From: Rheinheimera sp.
GTDB taxonomy: Bacteria; Pseudomonadota; Gammaproteobacteria; Enterobacterales; Alteromonadaceae
Direction: 5' to 3'
NCBI GenBank assembly: GCA_003543135.1
Contig: DPJG01000023.1
Location: 186,001-250,000, forward strand
DNA: 64,000 nucleotides
Below the pieces are notes generated by a model. That model was not told the DNA's origin. It searched no databases and worked only from the letters and a program-made list of their open reading frames with translations. A program made the translations under genes and the position numbers. Each line of letters opens with the position of its first letter. The first letter of the stretch is position 1. Shown here one piece after another: positions 33,122 through 41,969 of this stretch.

Positions 33122-35382
33122 GCGGTGCGTAACTCCTGCTGATCGGCAAGCTCTGACAGGCTCCAGTTTTTCGGCGGGTTCTGTACTATCACGTCGCCAA
33201 AGCTGATTGTTTTGCCGGTGTTCACTGACTGCGTTGCCTTTCTGTTGGCCTGTGCCGAAGCTGCCGCTTGCTGGTTAAATTTGGGTGTGATAGTGCTGGC
33301 CAGTGTAGTATTGGCAACAGGCTGTATTTCAATCGGTGACTTCGCCATGACAGGACCAAAACCGGCTGCATCATTTGCAGCCTGGCGCTGCATCCACGCT
33401 GGCATAGCCTGCTGGTGTGGCAGATTCGCGGTTAACTTGGTGGCTGTCATTACCGGTTCAACCGCAATGTTGATACCAGGCAGATTGTTCAGTTTGCCAA
33501 CGACCCAGCCCCACATTTCTGCAAAACTGGTTTTAATCCCTTCCCACAGCTGGCCCATAAATTCGCCAATACCGCTGGCCGCAGATAGCAGGTTATTGAT
33601 CCATTCAACATTGCTTACATACGAAACTAACGACTGCCAACCGTTGGAGATAAAACTAAACATGCCGGAAAACACGTTAAAAATTGCGCCGGCCAACCAT
33701 GTAAGCAGATTGGCAACGCCGCCGATGGCATAGGTGATCACCCCAAAAGCTACACCGGCAACCACGCCTACCACTTTTAAAGAAAACACCAGTACATTCA
33801 GCAGGAAAGATGCAAGCGGCTGCAGTGCTTGCCATACCTTTTGCACAATACTGATAAAGCCAGAAAATACCGCCACGGCGATACTGCCCAGCATTTTTAG
33901 CAGGTCTGCAATGGCATCAACGGCAAACAGAATTGGCTCGCCCCAGGCGGTGCCTTTGAGCATGTTTCTCAGATCATCAAAGAAATAGATAGCAACGCCA
34001 ATAACAGCGATTAGTGCAGCAACACCGGCAACGATAAAACCGACCGGGTTGGCGTACATGGCGAGGTTTACGGCTAAAGTCCACGCTCTCATCGTCTTCA
34101 TTACAGCTGTAAATTTTGTACCGGCCCATGCCGCTGCATCTGCGCCCAACTTCCATGTTGTAAGCGCCATTTTTCCAGCGCCCAGCATCAGGGTCAGCAG
34201 ACCACCAGCAGCTACAGCCAGCATCAGGCCTATGCCGAAGTAACCCAGCCAGCGGGTAATGTTGGGAAATTTACCGGCGAACTGCATGACAGCCCCGCCC
34301 ATATCGGCCAGTTTGCCAACAAATTCGTTAAAGGCCGGCAGCACTGCAGTACCAAATGCAGCACGGATCACAAACCAGCTTTGGGAAAGTCTTTGGCTTT
34401 GGTCAGTCATGGCTGCAGCCATTTTTTCGGCCTGTTCCATGCCGTTCACTTTACCCAGCTGGTTGATGGACCCCGCTAAACCGTCAACATCGTTTAGCAG
34501 CAACTTCACCAGTGATACCGCCTCTTGTGAACCAAAGGCAGTTGCCAGTTGATCGCCTTCAGCAACGCTGATGGTGTCACCGTACTTACCTTTAATTTTG
34601 TTAAGGATGTCTATCATTGGCAGCATGTTGCCGTTAGCGTCGGCAAACTGCAGGTTCAGCGATTTTTGTGCTTTACCCACACCGGCTAAAAATGCTTTGT
34701 ATTTGGTGGCCGATTCACTGCCTTCCATGGTGGCCTGCAGTGTGCCCATGATGGCCATTTGCTCTTCAAGCGGTGCCAAACCTGCCGACGCGCCCAGTGC
34801 GGCAAAAGCATCGGACATTTTTTTACCGTCGGTTTTAAAGGCCACAACTGCGCTTGCAGTCATACCTGTGACTCGCTCTATCCAGGCACCCTCACCCATG
34901 TTTTTGGCATCGTTTTTAAAAATGCCGTACATAGTACCCATGTAGTTTGTCACGGTGGCCGCATCGGCTTTGGTGGCTTTTGCCAGTACGTTTGAAGCCA
35001 TGGTAAAGCGGCTTAAATCAGCGTCATTTAGCCCGCCGATGGCAGACTGAATATCGTAGCTGGACCGCACAAAATCGACTGCTGATGCACCGTATTTCAG
35101 CGCGTAGTCGTAGGAGTTTTGAGCCAGCATTTTAAGGGCGCTATCACGCACACCTAATGACGTAACTTCACCCAGGGCCCTGTCCATTTCAATGGCTGGC
35201 ATCAGGGCGTTTTGCAGCGCATAGCCGCTGGCCACAACACCACCAACACCTGACGCCATTTGCATGGTGCCAGCCTGATAGTTTTCAGCTAAACCATTTA
35301 ACTTATTGCTGATTTTGGCAATCGGCTTGGTTATCTGGTCAATCAAGCCAACGGTAAACATCAGCGGTGCTGGTAAGCTCAT
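33118..35382 (-). CDS. Tail tape measure protein (TP901 type)
   Basis: 754 aa. The N-terminal TP901 core has MASGVGGVVASGYALQNALM, MDRALGEVTSLGVRDSALKM and AQNSYDYALKYGASAVDFV. The central part has several hydrophobic helices (WLGYFGIGLMLAVAAGGLL, VAALIAVIGVAIYFFDDL). The length sets the tail length; about 750 residues suits a P2-size tail. It starts 13 bases after the E' stop codon, the usual order of chaperone then tape measure. Confidence 0.9.
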   Translation of the reverse strand: MSLPAPLMFTVGLIDQITKPIAKISNKLNGLAENYQAGTMQMASGVGGVVASGYALQNALMPAIEMDRALGEVTSLGVRDSALKMLAQNSYDYALKYGASAVDFVRSSYDIQSAIGGLNDADLSRFTMASNVLAKATKADAATVTNYMGTMYGIFKNDAKNMGEGAWIERVTGMTASAVVAFKTDGKKMSDAFAALGASAGLAPLEEQMAIMGTLQATMEGSESATKYKAFLAGVGKAQKSLNLQFADANGNMLPMIDILNKIKGKYGDTISVAEGDQLATAFGSQEAVSLVKLLLNDVDGLAGSINQLGKVNGMEQAEKMAAAMTDQSQRLSQSWFVIRAAFGTAVLPAFNEFVGKLADMGGAVMQFAGKFPNITRWLGYFGIGLMLAVAAGGLLTLMLGAGKMALTTWKLGADAAAWAGTKFTAVMKTMRAWTLAVNLAMYANPVGFIVAGVAALIAVIGVAIYFFDDLRNMLKGTAWGEPILFAVDAIADLLKMLGSIAVAVFSGFISIVQKVWQALQPLASFLLNVLVFSLKVVGVVAGVAFGVITYAIGGVANLLTWLAGAIFNVFSGMFSFISNGWQSLVSYVSNVEWINNLLSAASGIGEFMGQLWEGIKTSFAEMWGWVVGKLNNLPGINIAVEPVMTATKLTANLPHQQAMPAWMQRQAANDAAGFGPVMAKSPIEIQPVANTTLASTITPKFNQQAAASAQANRKATQSVNTGKTISFGDVIVQNPPKNWSLSELADQQELRTA

Positions 35383-35394
35383 ATTTGCCTCTAT

Positions 35395-35849
35395 TTACTT
35401 GCCGGCAAAGGCGCGGTTTACGCCGTTGGCGGTGATGGCTTCTAACGATTCAAAGTGGTTTTTATGCAACCACAGGGCGCGGGCTATGGACATTTCACTG
35501 TCGTCTTCGCCTGGCAACCAATGCCGGCGCAGCGCCAGCATTTGTTCCAACTGGTTGTTTTCCAGCGCTGCAACCAGCTCCGTTATTTTTTTACGGTGAT
35601 TTCCAGTACCGGCGAGAACTCAGCGCCCAGTTCTGACGCAATTTGCACTGCTGCACCTGGGGAATTTTCCAGCAGCGCTTTCAGGTCTTCTTTTTGTTCC
35701 GGGTTAATGGTCCGCATCACAAAGTTGTGTGCTGATGCTGTAATTGATTCACGCCGTGCCGCCGAATCCACAAAAGTGTTGTGGTCTTGTGCTGTCACGT
35801 TAAAAGTAAAATCTGTATCGGCGATGGCTAAAATGATTGCTTGTTTCAT
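35395..35849 (-). CDS. Tail assembly chaperone E-E' made by -1 frameshift
   Basis: Gene E alone (35583-35849) encodes 88 aa ending PVLEITVKK and stops at TAA just after a run of seven A (GTA AAA AAA TAA on the coding strand). In the -1 frame the reading continues from 35586 to a stop at 35395, adding 63 residues (ITELVAALENNQLEQMLALR ... GVNRAFAGK). The E' part has no start codon of its own. P2-like phages make such an E/E' pair as chaperones of the tape measure, and lambda G/GT is the analogue. The slippery site A AAA AAA is visible; frameshifting itself is inferred. Confidence 0.82.
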
Positions 35850-36109
35850 GCTGCGTCCTTATTTTTTCTGTTACTTAAAAGCTCTTTGAGGTTGTCAAAA
35901 CCATCTTTCATTTGCCGTTCGATGCGGTATCCCAGTTTTTCTACCTCAATTTTTGTTGAGTAGTTTTCGGCAATATGGGTTTGATGCTTGCTTAACTCGT
36001 TACTGGTGTTGTGCACAACGCTGTAAAGGTGCGCAATCAGCGGCACTATTACAGCCATGGCCACCCCCATTAAACTCACAACAATTCCTACCCAGCTTGC
36101 TATTTCCAT
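35846..36109 (-). CDS. Small membrane protein in the lysis/tail region
   Basis: 87 aa with one N-terminal membrane segment (about residues 5-30, VGIVVSLMGVAMAVIVPLIA) followed by a charged helical tail (ENYSTKIEVEKLGYRIERQM). Its stop overlaps the start of E (ATGA). The topology resembles inner-membrane spanins or holin accessories, and the gene follows the holin-like gene, so a lysis role is possible. Confidence 0.55.
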   Translation of the reverse strand: MEIASWVGIVVSLMGVAMAVIVPLIAHLYSVVHNTSNELSKHQTHIAENYSTKIEVEKLGYRIERQMKDGFDNLKELLSNRKNKDAA

Positions 36110-36119
36110 GGCTGCATCC

Positions 36120-36677
36120 TTACTTGTGCTGGCCTGTTGCCGTCTGCGCTGTGGTGCTCATGCTCAACTTTCTTTCGCGCTCGCTGGCGTCTTTGGTTGA
36201 ACTCACCCAGTAGTAAACAGCAGCCGATACAAATGGCAGGAAGTTGCCCGACAGGTACACCAGCAAATCGCGGTTCCCTTCCGGAATTGGCATAAAAAAC
36301 AGCACCGCCATTTGTGCAGCCAGCATCACCAGCAAAAAAATGGTGATTGCTGATGGCATCCAGTGGTCTTTGTGGGCAATGCGCGCCTGCTGCCTGTCCT
36401 GCAGCTCTGTTTTGTACTCTTCAAGTGCAATTTTCTGCAGCTCTAAGTGGCTTTGCCGGATTTGCTCACGCTCAAGCGCGGCCCACTCCTGCAGTTTTAA
36501 TGCGGCGTTCGGGTCGCTGCGAAGTGCTGCGGCCACAGCTGCAGGGCTATTGTCTGTCCCCAATGCTCCGGCAATCTGGCTGCCAATACTAACGGCAAGG
36601 CCAACAGGGCCACCCAGTAACGGGGCGACAGAACCGGCAATGGTTCCAACAGTGCTTGCGATATCTTTCCAGTTCAT
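36120..36677 (-). CDS. Holin-like protein
   Basis: 185 aa. A glycine-rich N-terminus (TVGTIAGSVAPLLGGPVGLA) leads to a charged helical stretch (LEREQIRQSHLELQKIALEE) and two C-terminal membrane segments (ITIFLLVMLAAQMAVLFFM; LSGNFLPFVSAAVYYWVSS). This layout is that of the three-segment holin superfamily found beside endolysins. It overlaps the endolysin stop (ATGA). Confidence 0.65.
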   Translation of the reverse strand: MNWKDIASTVGTIAGSVAPLLGGPVGLAVSIGSQIAGALGTDNSPAAVAAALRSDPNAALKLQEWAALEREQIRQSHLELQKIALEEYKTELQDRQQARIAHKDHWMPSAITIFLLVMLAAQMAVLFFMPIPEGNRDLLVYLSGNFLPFVSAAVYYWVSSTKDASERERKLSMSTTAQTATGQHK

Positions 36678-37237
36678 GCGATCCCCGCTTTGCAGAATTT
36701 TTGTAAGTAGTTGGCTTCACGCTGACGGCGGGTTATGTACCTGTCGCCAAAGTTTTTCAGCTCCCGGATCATGGCAATCGCATCACCAGCAACTGCCGCA
36801 CGCCAGAACCTGGGGCAGCGTTTGGCTAAATCGCCATATTGAAACGCCACCGAGGCAATCACCGTTTGCATGGCCGCCGGTAACAGAGCAAAGCCTGTTT
36901 CTGCGGCACTGTCGTAACGCTGCTGCAGCTGATTCAGCAGCTGCTGCTTTACCGCGCTATCAATCAGCTTGGCTTCAGCTTCTGTGATGTGCAGCGGGCA
37001 GTTTTCCAGCACGGTAACCGCCGTACTGCGTTTATGGCCGCAATAACGCGCCAGCTTGTCTACCAGTTCGCCATGCTCTGGCAGCAGCGCCACTAAATCG
37101 CTGTCGCTGCGACAGCCAAGGTCAAAGCCGGTAGCAACGGTCACACCTGAATTTGATTGTTCAGGATCCGGCACATAACCACAGAGCGCAGGGCCGCCTT
37201 CTAATGACGAAATAAAACCAAAATCTACTGCTGCCAT
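36674..37237 (-). CDS. Endolysin, lysozyme/pesticin type
   Basis: 187 aa. The N-terminal DFGFISSLEGGPALCGYVPD carries the candidate catalytic Glu (SSLEGG). SGVTVATGFDLGCRSDSD follows in the position of the T4-lysozyme-like Thr/Gly-rich motif, and the C-terminal half is helical (QTVIASVAFQYGDL, FWRAAVAGDAIAMI). These features suit the phage muramidase group related to pesticin and HP1-type lysins. No signal peptide is visible, so it should rely on the holin. Confidence 0.75.
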   Translation of the reverse strand: MAAVDFGFISSLEGGPALCGYVPDPEQSNSGVTVATGFDLGCRSDSDLVALLPEHGELVDKLARYCGHKRSTAVTVLENCPLHITEAEAKLIDSAVKQQLLNQLQQRYDSAAETGFALLPAAMQTVIASVAFQYGDLAKRCPRFWRAAVAGDAIAMIRELKNFGDRYITRRQREANYLQKFCKAGIA

Positions 37238-37307
37238 GGCTATTGCCTTCTCTGTTGCTGAACATACACAGCTGCAGTGCAGTTACGGATAACTGCACTG
37301 GCCAGCG

Positions 37308-37757
37308 TTATTGCTTAATGTTTTCGATTTCTTCCGGGCGCAGGTATGGCACACCGTCGATGTGCACAAAGTCCGGGCTGGTAACGTCGAACGGGATTTT
37401 AAACAGGCTGGCTTGACCGCCTTTTTTATCCACATCCAGAATGTCGCTCAGTTTGATGCGGCAGCCGAACGCTTCAACTTTCATTTCGTCTTTGGCGGTT
37501 TTGCCATAAAACATAATGTCGAAGGTTTCCATGGCGCGCCATGCACCGGCTTTTTTGGCGGCCGCTGAGATCAAGGCAAACTGGCTGGCGTTTACATTCA
37601 ATTCGCCGTTTGCTGATACATCACCGTCCACATAGCCATCTGGTACACCGCTGGTTTGGCTTACTGCGCTGTTGTCGGTAATCGACAAAGTGGCGGTATC
37701 TACATGGATCATGATATCGCCAAGATTTACGTTAAAATTCATGCCTGATAAACGCAT
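37308..37757 (-). CDS. Tail tube protein (DUF2597 type)
   Basis: 149 aa: NFNVNLGDIMIHVDTATLSI, VDGDVSANGELNVNASQFAL and SPDFVHIDGVPYLRPEEIEN. This is the HP1/K139-type tube protein, equivalent in place to P2 FII. It follows the sheath gene with a gap of about 40 bases. Confidence 0.8.
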   Translation of the reverse strand: MRLSGMNFNVNLGDIMIHVDTATLSITDNSAVSQTSGVPDGYVDGDVSANGELNVNASQFALISAAAKKAGAWRAMETFDIMFYGKTAKDEMKVEAFGCRIKLSDILDVDKKGGQASLFKIPFDVTSPDFVHIDGVPYLRPEEIENIKQ

Positions 37758-37800
37758 TTTATTGCTCCTACACGCTGCTCAATCTGAAGCTGGCTAAAAG

Positions 37801-38907
37801 TTAAACGCTGCTTAAATCAAGCAGAATGTTCACGGTAATTTCTTTGGGTGAGTTGTACGGACGCACCACCATGTAAATGGTTACTGCCTTGTTTGTGGTC
37901 CAGACAATTTTGATATCCCCTTCACGCGGTGGCTGAATTTCACCTGGGAACTGGGTACCCAAAATCACGCTGCTTTTGCTCATGTTGCGCAGCGGTTTCA
38001 TAAAGTAGGATTTGTTCAGCTCGATGCTGGCCGGTGTAGAGTTCAGCGCCCGATCCGCAATACGGCGAATGGCTAAAATGCGCACTTCGCGGCTGGCTTT
38101 GTGCACTGGCCGTAAATGCTCGATGTATTGATAGTCGCCGCCTGCTGCATCCAACGTGGTGCCGTCGCCCCAGTAAATGCCGGCTAAGTCCGGATACCAC
38201 TGCGGTACGCTAAAACGTGCGTTGGCTAATGTTTCCAGTGTGGCCAGTGTCAACGGTTTATCGGCACTGTCTACCGGCGAAACACCCAGACCCATCACTG
38301 CGCCTGTTGCAACACGCATTGGGCTGTCGGCAATGCTGACGCCACGGTTACACAAGCGCCCTGCCAGCACACCGGCGTTGTTACCGTGCAGCTGTGGCAC
38401 CGGCACAATTAAATGCGCAGCAACACCCGCTTGCAAAGCGACTAATGCAGCTTCAAAGGCGGCCCATGTTTGGGTGGCTTCGTTTATACCGGCAACGGCG
38501 GCAATACCTGACACAAAACGGCCGTGTGAGGCCTGCAGGCCGAATAAATAATCATGCTTTGCAGTGATTTCAGCAGCTGTGGCGCTGATATCGCAAAACA
38601 CCACCATTTCAAAGCTTTGTACTTCATTTGCTGCGGTAATAGCGTCAAATACGTCTTCGCCTGCTGCCAGCGGGTACACTGCTGCTGTCCAGTTTTGGCC
38701 GGCGTTAAGCTGAGCGGCAATAAGCTGTTTGCGTAATGGGCTATCAGCAAAAGTTGCTTCCAAGTCGGTTTGAGCTCCAATACTGAACAGTTGGCTTTCT
38801 TCCGATTCTGCGCCTGCCAGACCAACAAATAAGAAGTGCCGTTCAATGGCCGCAATATCACCCTGGCCCTGATTTAAATTGTTTACCTGTACTTTACCTA
38901 GTGACAT
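37801..38907 (-). CDS. Contractile tail sheath protein (DUF2586 type)
   Basis: 368 aa: MSLGKVQVNNLNQGQGDIAA, ERHFLFVGLAG, a segment GVSIADSPMRVATGAVMGLG, and NKSYFMKPLRNMSKSSVILG near the C-terminus. The order S, sheath, tube matches the HP1/K139 group. It plays the part of P2 FI. Confidence 0.85.
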   Translation of the reverse strand: MSLGKVQVNNLNQGQGDIAAIERHFLFVGLAGAESEESQLFSIGAQTDLEATFADSPLRKQLIAAQLNAGQNWTAAVYPLAAGEDVFDAITAANEVQSFEMVVFCDISATAAEITAKHDYLFGLQASHGRFVSGIAAVAGINEATQTWAAFEAALVALQAGVAAHLIVPVPQLHGNNAGVLAGRLCNRGVSIADSPMRVATGAVMGLGVSPVDSADKPLTLATLETLANARFSVPQWYPDLAGIYWGDGTTLDAAGGDYQYIEHLRPVHKASREVRILAIRRIADRALNSTPASIELNKSYFMKPLRNMSKSSVILGTQFPGEIQPPREGDIKIVWTTNKAVTIYMVVRPYNSPKEITVNILLDLSSV

Positions 38908-38919
38908 TTTCAGCCCCTC

Positions 38920-39573
38920 TTATCGTTTATTAATTTGTTCAATGATGCTGACTAACTGCCGCTGTACGTTGTCGGTCGTATCACCAAGGAACGGGCGCGC
39001 CGCTACCGGAATGTCCCAGCGCTGTTTTTGTGGTTTGTCGCGCAATTTGCGTAAGATCAGCATGGCCTTACCCTGACTTAAGGTGTCCATGATTTCGCGC
39101 AGGCTGGCACGGCGGTAACCGTTTCCCTTCGCCTTTTTTACTTTGTACCCTTCGGCGGCCAATGCTTTTGCCTGCGAACGGGTGCACGGCGCTTTGTAGT
39201 CAGGCTGGCCATGGATGCGTGCCATTCTGTTGGCTGTCATTTTTTCGCGGCCACCTTCCTGATGCAGTGCCGCAATACGGCCAGTCAGCGCCGCTTTATG
39301 CTTCAGCTCTAAGCGGTTGGCACTTTTTACATAAGGCTCTAATGTTTTACCCAGCCGCTTTAACATCCGGTCTTTTTTGCCGTCGCTTCGTGGTTCAAAA
39401 GCGCTGCCTTCGGTTGTTGTTTGGCTGCTTATGCGCTTACGGGCCTGTGTGCGCTCATAGCGCCCCAGCGTTTTTAAAATGCGGGTGCGCTTTGCCGCCG
39501 GCAGCTTTAACAACTGCAGTTGCATGCTGGCGCTTAATGCCTGTTCTTTGTTTGGCGTGATGATCAGGCTCAT
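38920..39573 (-). CDS. Tail completion / virion morphogenesis protein gpS
   Basis: 217 aa, very basic: LPAAKRTRILKTLGRYERTQ, ARKRISSQTTTEGSAFEPRS, REIMDTLSQGKAMLILRKL, RPFLGDTTDNVQRQLVSII. These are features of the phage tail S / morphogenesis family. Its start overlaps the gpR stop (ATGA). Confidence 0.85.
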   Translation of the reverse strand: MSLIITPNKEQALSASMQLQLLKLPAAKRTRILKTLGRYERTQARKRISSQTTTEGSAFEPRSDGKKDRMLKRLGKTLEPYVKSANRLELKHKAALTGRIAALHQEGGREKMTANRMARIHGQPDYKAPCTRSQAKALAAEGYKVKKAKGNGYRRASLREIMDTLSQGKAMLILRKLRDKPQKQRWDIPVAARPFLGDTTDNVQRQLVSIIEQINKR

Positions 39574-40058
39574 TCGTCACCGCCTGGCATTACCTGCACG
39601 TCAATTTCTTCTGCCACATAAACCGGCACCATCGCCACGCTGTATCTGCTGCCGTTAAACAGCACAGGGCCGTTTGCATCTGGTATCAGGTCGATGTTAT
39701 CCAGCAGTTCCACTTCAATGATCACTGTGGCGTTGTCATTGCTGACCACATCAATATCCAGCGTCGGGTCTTCAAGGCCTAATTCATCACGCGGCCAGTT
39801 ACTATCCAGTAAAAACGCTGCCAGCATCGCAAGCAGGTTGTATGGCGAAACTTTCAGGTGTGGGAAGTTTTCAATGATGATCACTGCTTTGTGCTTCCAC
39901 TTCGCCACCTGATAGCCGCCAGTGCCTAAATCTTCACTGCTTAAAATAAGGGTGCCGCCCTCTTGCCAGGCATCAATACTGTTGGCTTTTACATAAGGCT
40001 TTAAGCTGCCAAGCAAAAACTCGGTCAGTTGCTGCAGTTGGGTTTTTGGTGCGCTCAT
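39570..40058 (-). CDS. Tail completion protein gpR
   Basis: 162 aa: QLTEFLLGSLKPYVKANSID, GGYQVAKWKHKAVIIIENFP, YNLLAMLAAFLLDSNWPRDE, and an acidic C-terminus. The segment pattern and the R-S order fit P2 gpR, which helps complete the tail. Overlaps both neighbours by ATGA. Confidence 0.8.
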   Translation of the reverse strand: MSAPKTQLQQLTEFLLGSLKPYVKANSIDAWQEGGTLILSSEDLGTGGYQVAKWKHKAVIIIENFPHLKVSPYNLLAMLAAFLLDSNWPRDELGLEDPTLDIDVVSNDNATVIIEVELLDNIDLIPDANGPVLFNGSRYSVAMVPVYVAEEIDVQVMPGGDE

Positions 40059-40516
40059 AGTGAATGCACTCCGGCACGTCCAAGACCAAGCAGCAAGCGC
40101 ACAGAACGGTTTGATTGCGCCAAAATTGCATCTTGCTGCGCTGTATCTGTGGCTTTGTTGTTACCGGCTTCTTTTTGGTCTACGGCAGAAAAATAACCCA
40201 GCAAATCGGCATGCGAACGGGCATACACTGCGCCGCGGTAAATGCTAATTTGCTGTTCACTGAAATCAGGAACTAAGCCAATGCTCAGGGTAAAAGTGAC
40301 ATCCTTGTCTTCGCTGTTGCCCGTAACGTACTTGATCAGTTGCTGCTGTATTTCAGCCACGCTGCGGTTGATGGCGTCGGCTATTACCGCTTCTTCAAAA
40401 AATTCCGGAATGCGGCGGTGCTGGCGAAATTCACCGGTTGACAGTTCCGGCCAGCCGCTTGCGGCATCAATAATGATGCTTTCTTGTGCCGGTGACTGAA
40501 AACCAAATCCGCTCAT
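40055..40516 (-). CDS. Head completion protein gpL
   Basis: 153 aa: WPELSTGEFRQHRRIPEFFE followed by EEAVIADAINRSVAEIQQQL and IYRGAVYARSHADLLGYFSA. This is the family of P2 L, which closes the packaged head. It is separated from the small terminase gene by about 105 bases that contain nothing recognisable. Confidence 0.85.
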   Translation of the reverse strand: MSGFGFQSPAQESIIIDAASGWPELSTGEFRQHRRIPEFFEEAVIADAINRSVAEIQQQLIKYVTGNSEDKDVTFTLSIGLVPDFSEQQISIYRGAVYARSHADLLGYFSAVDQKEAGNNKATDTAQQDAILAQSNRSVRLLLGLGRAGVHSL

Positions 40517-40621
40517 GTGCTGCCCTTGCAGTTGAATAGGTTCAGTGCGGTTAACGTCAACGTGATTTTTAACAGTCGCCCGTTAAACACTCGGTTAGCG
40601 CACTGGAGGGTTGGAGCCTTT

Positions 40622-41383
40622 TTAATCCGGCTGGCTATCGCCCTGCCGGTTTAACTCTTCAATTGCCCGCAGTCGCATGGCAATTTTGTTTCTTACCGTT
40701 TTTACCTGGGCGTGCTTATGCAAGTCCGCCGCTTTTTCTAAAAGCTGATCGGCACGTTTAAGCCGGTCCACATCGCCAATGTGGCTTGGGGCAATGTCGC
40801 CGTTTTTAGCCCGGAGTAAGGCAAGGCCTGCAAATTTGTAGAACTTGGCGGTAACTTGCTCTGGGAGCTTCCACTCACCAACCACACGGTTAAACACGGT
40901 GCCAAAGTAGGGTTCGATGCTGTGGCCATGTTCGGCTTGCAGCTCTGCCCAATCAAAAACGGTGTCGGCAATAAAACCAGGCCATTTACGGCGGATGCTT
41001 CCTGCCATTGGCTGGCCAAGCTCGATTGCAGCAAAGGCAAATTCGAGGGCTCTGCCGAGATTGCCCACGTCGAACAGCCAAACGGTGACATAAGCAAAAA
41101 TAGGATGATCACTAACAGTTTTCTCATGGCCTTTTTCCTTGCGCTCGTTTAGGTATGCCTCGACGATTGGCAACCACTTTGGCAATAACACGTCTCGTTT
41201 ATGGGCGATTTTGTCCGCCCGCCGTTCAAATGCTTTTAACCGCTTTAGGTCTGCATCCAGTTCAATCAGCTGTAAATGCAGGCTTGGCGCATACTGCGCG
41301 TTACCGGTTAACCTTACTTGTTCGAGCTGTTTTTCTGCGTTGCGGCTTTCCCGCCACGCGAGGATTTTTGCTCCGCCGACGGC
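40622..41383 (-). CDS. Small terminase subunit gpM, reached by -1 frameshift or an ATC start
   Basis: Homology to P2 M is clear around RDVLLPKWLPIVEAYLNERK and WLFDVGNLGRALEFAFAAIE. The first ATG/GTG/TTG in frame is GTG 41191, which would remove about 60 residues of expected N-terminus; that region is open and coding-like (RESRNAEKQLEQVRLTGNAQ, LHLQLIELDADLKRLKAFER). Upstream the frame opens at 41392. Two explanations are visible. One is a -1 slip at A AAA AAG (41389-41383) from the upstream gene, fusing 167 + 253 residues. The other is initiation at ATC 41365, five bases after GGAG. The end given is the first -1 frame base after the slip. Confidence 0.75.
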   Translation of the reverse strand, partial: AVGGAKILAWRESRNAEKQLEQVRLTGNAQYAPSLHLQLIELDADLKRLKAFERRADKIAHKRDVLLPKWLPIVEAYLNERKEKGHEKTVSDHPIFAYVTVWLFDVGNLGRALEFAFAAIELGQPMAGSIRRKWPGFIADTVFDWAELQAEHGHSIEPYFGTVFNRVVGEWKLPEQVTAKFYKFAGLALLRAKNGDIAPSHIGDVDRLKRADQLLEKAADLHKHAQVKTVRNKIAMRLRAIEELNRQGDSQPD

Positions 41384-41883
41384 TTTTTTAATTCAGCAGT
41401 CGCCTCTTTTAAATCAGCAGTTACCTGGCCGATATCTCCAGCGCTGTACGCCAGTTGGTTGGCTGTTTCTTCCAGCCCACCCGCTGCGCTGCTGATTTGC
41501 TCGGCTGCATCGTTAACCGTTTCCGCTGCACCTTCGAGGGTGCCGGCGCTAGATTCAATTTCTGTGGCTGCGCGTTCCAGATCCGCTTTTACTGTGTCGT
41601 TTTGCGGTTCTTTTTTTTCTTCTTTGTCATCAGCTGCCGCTTGCTCTTCCACTGCTGCTAACTGCTCTTCAGTCAAACCAGCAATGTAAGCGCCTTGCTC
41701 AAGCAGTTTTTTGGCCAGCTCAATAGCACCATCCACATCACAACCCAGCAATGCGGCCAGTAACGACAACGCTTCATTTTCGGGCGCTGGTGCGGCTTTT
41801 TCGGCCGTGGCATATCCGGCGTTGTTGTTTTGCAATGCGCGCTGCGCTTCACGGCGTTTTTTGAAATTGGCAATGGCACTCAT
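41314..41883 (-). CDS. Helical protein between capsid and small terminase, unknown function
   Basis: 189 aa: N-terminus MSAIANFKKRREAQRALQNN, an alpha-helical Ala/Glu-rich body (LLAALLGCDVDGAIELAKKL, LEGAAETVNDAAEQISSAAG) with apolar-polar repeats, and a basic tail (SSRGGKAATQKNSSNK). It starts 86 bases after the major capsid gene. Near codon 165 it reads TTA AAA AAG, a dnaX-type slippery heptamer in frame, beyond which the -1 frame is the small terminase. It may be made both alone and as an N-terminal extension of gpM. No family recognised. Confidence 0.65.
   Translation of the reverse strand: MSAIANFKKRREAQRALQNNNAGYATAEKAAPAPENEALSLLAALLGCDVDGAIELAKKLLEQGAYIAGLTEEQLAAVEEQAAADDKEEKKEPQNDTVKADLERAATEIESSAGTLEGAAETVNDAAEQISSAAGGLEETANQLAYSAGDIGQVTADLKEATAELKKPSAEQKSSRGGKAATQKNSSNK
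41383..41389 (-). promoter_or_regulatory. Candidate programmed -1 frameshift site (A AAA AAG)
   Basis: On the coding strand the upstream gene reads GAA TTA AAA AAG CCG. This is the heptamer used by E. coli dnaX. The -1 frame from its last G is the gpM frame without interruption, and gpM has no standard start at its expected N-terminus. A potential GC-rich structure (GCCGTCGGCGG) follows directly. Confidence 0.6.
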
Positions 41884-41969
41884 GGCGGTTCCTGCTGGTT
41901 TTAGCTGTTAAACATTGGTGGTTGAATTGCCAGGCACTGTTACGCGCCTGGCATCGTTACTGCTGCCGG

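Noticed and set aside
33212-34945. Several plus-strand frames opposite the tape measure gene
   Set aside because: The tape measure has a continuous frame with conserved features and coupled neighbours; the antisense frames have none.
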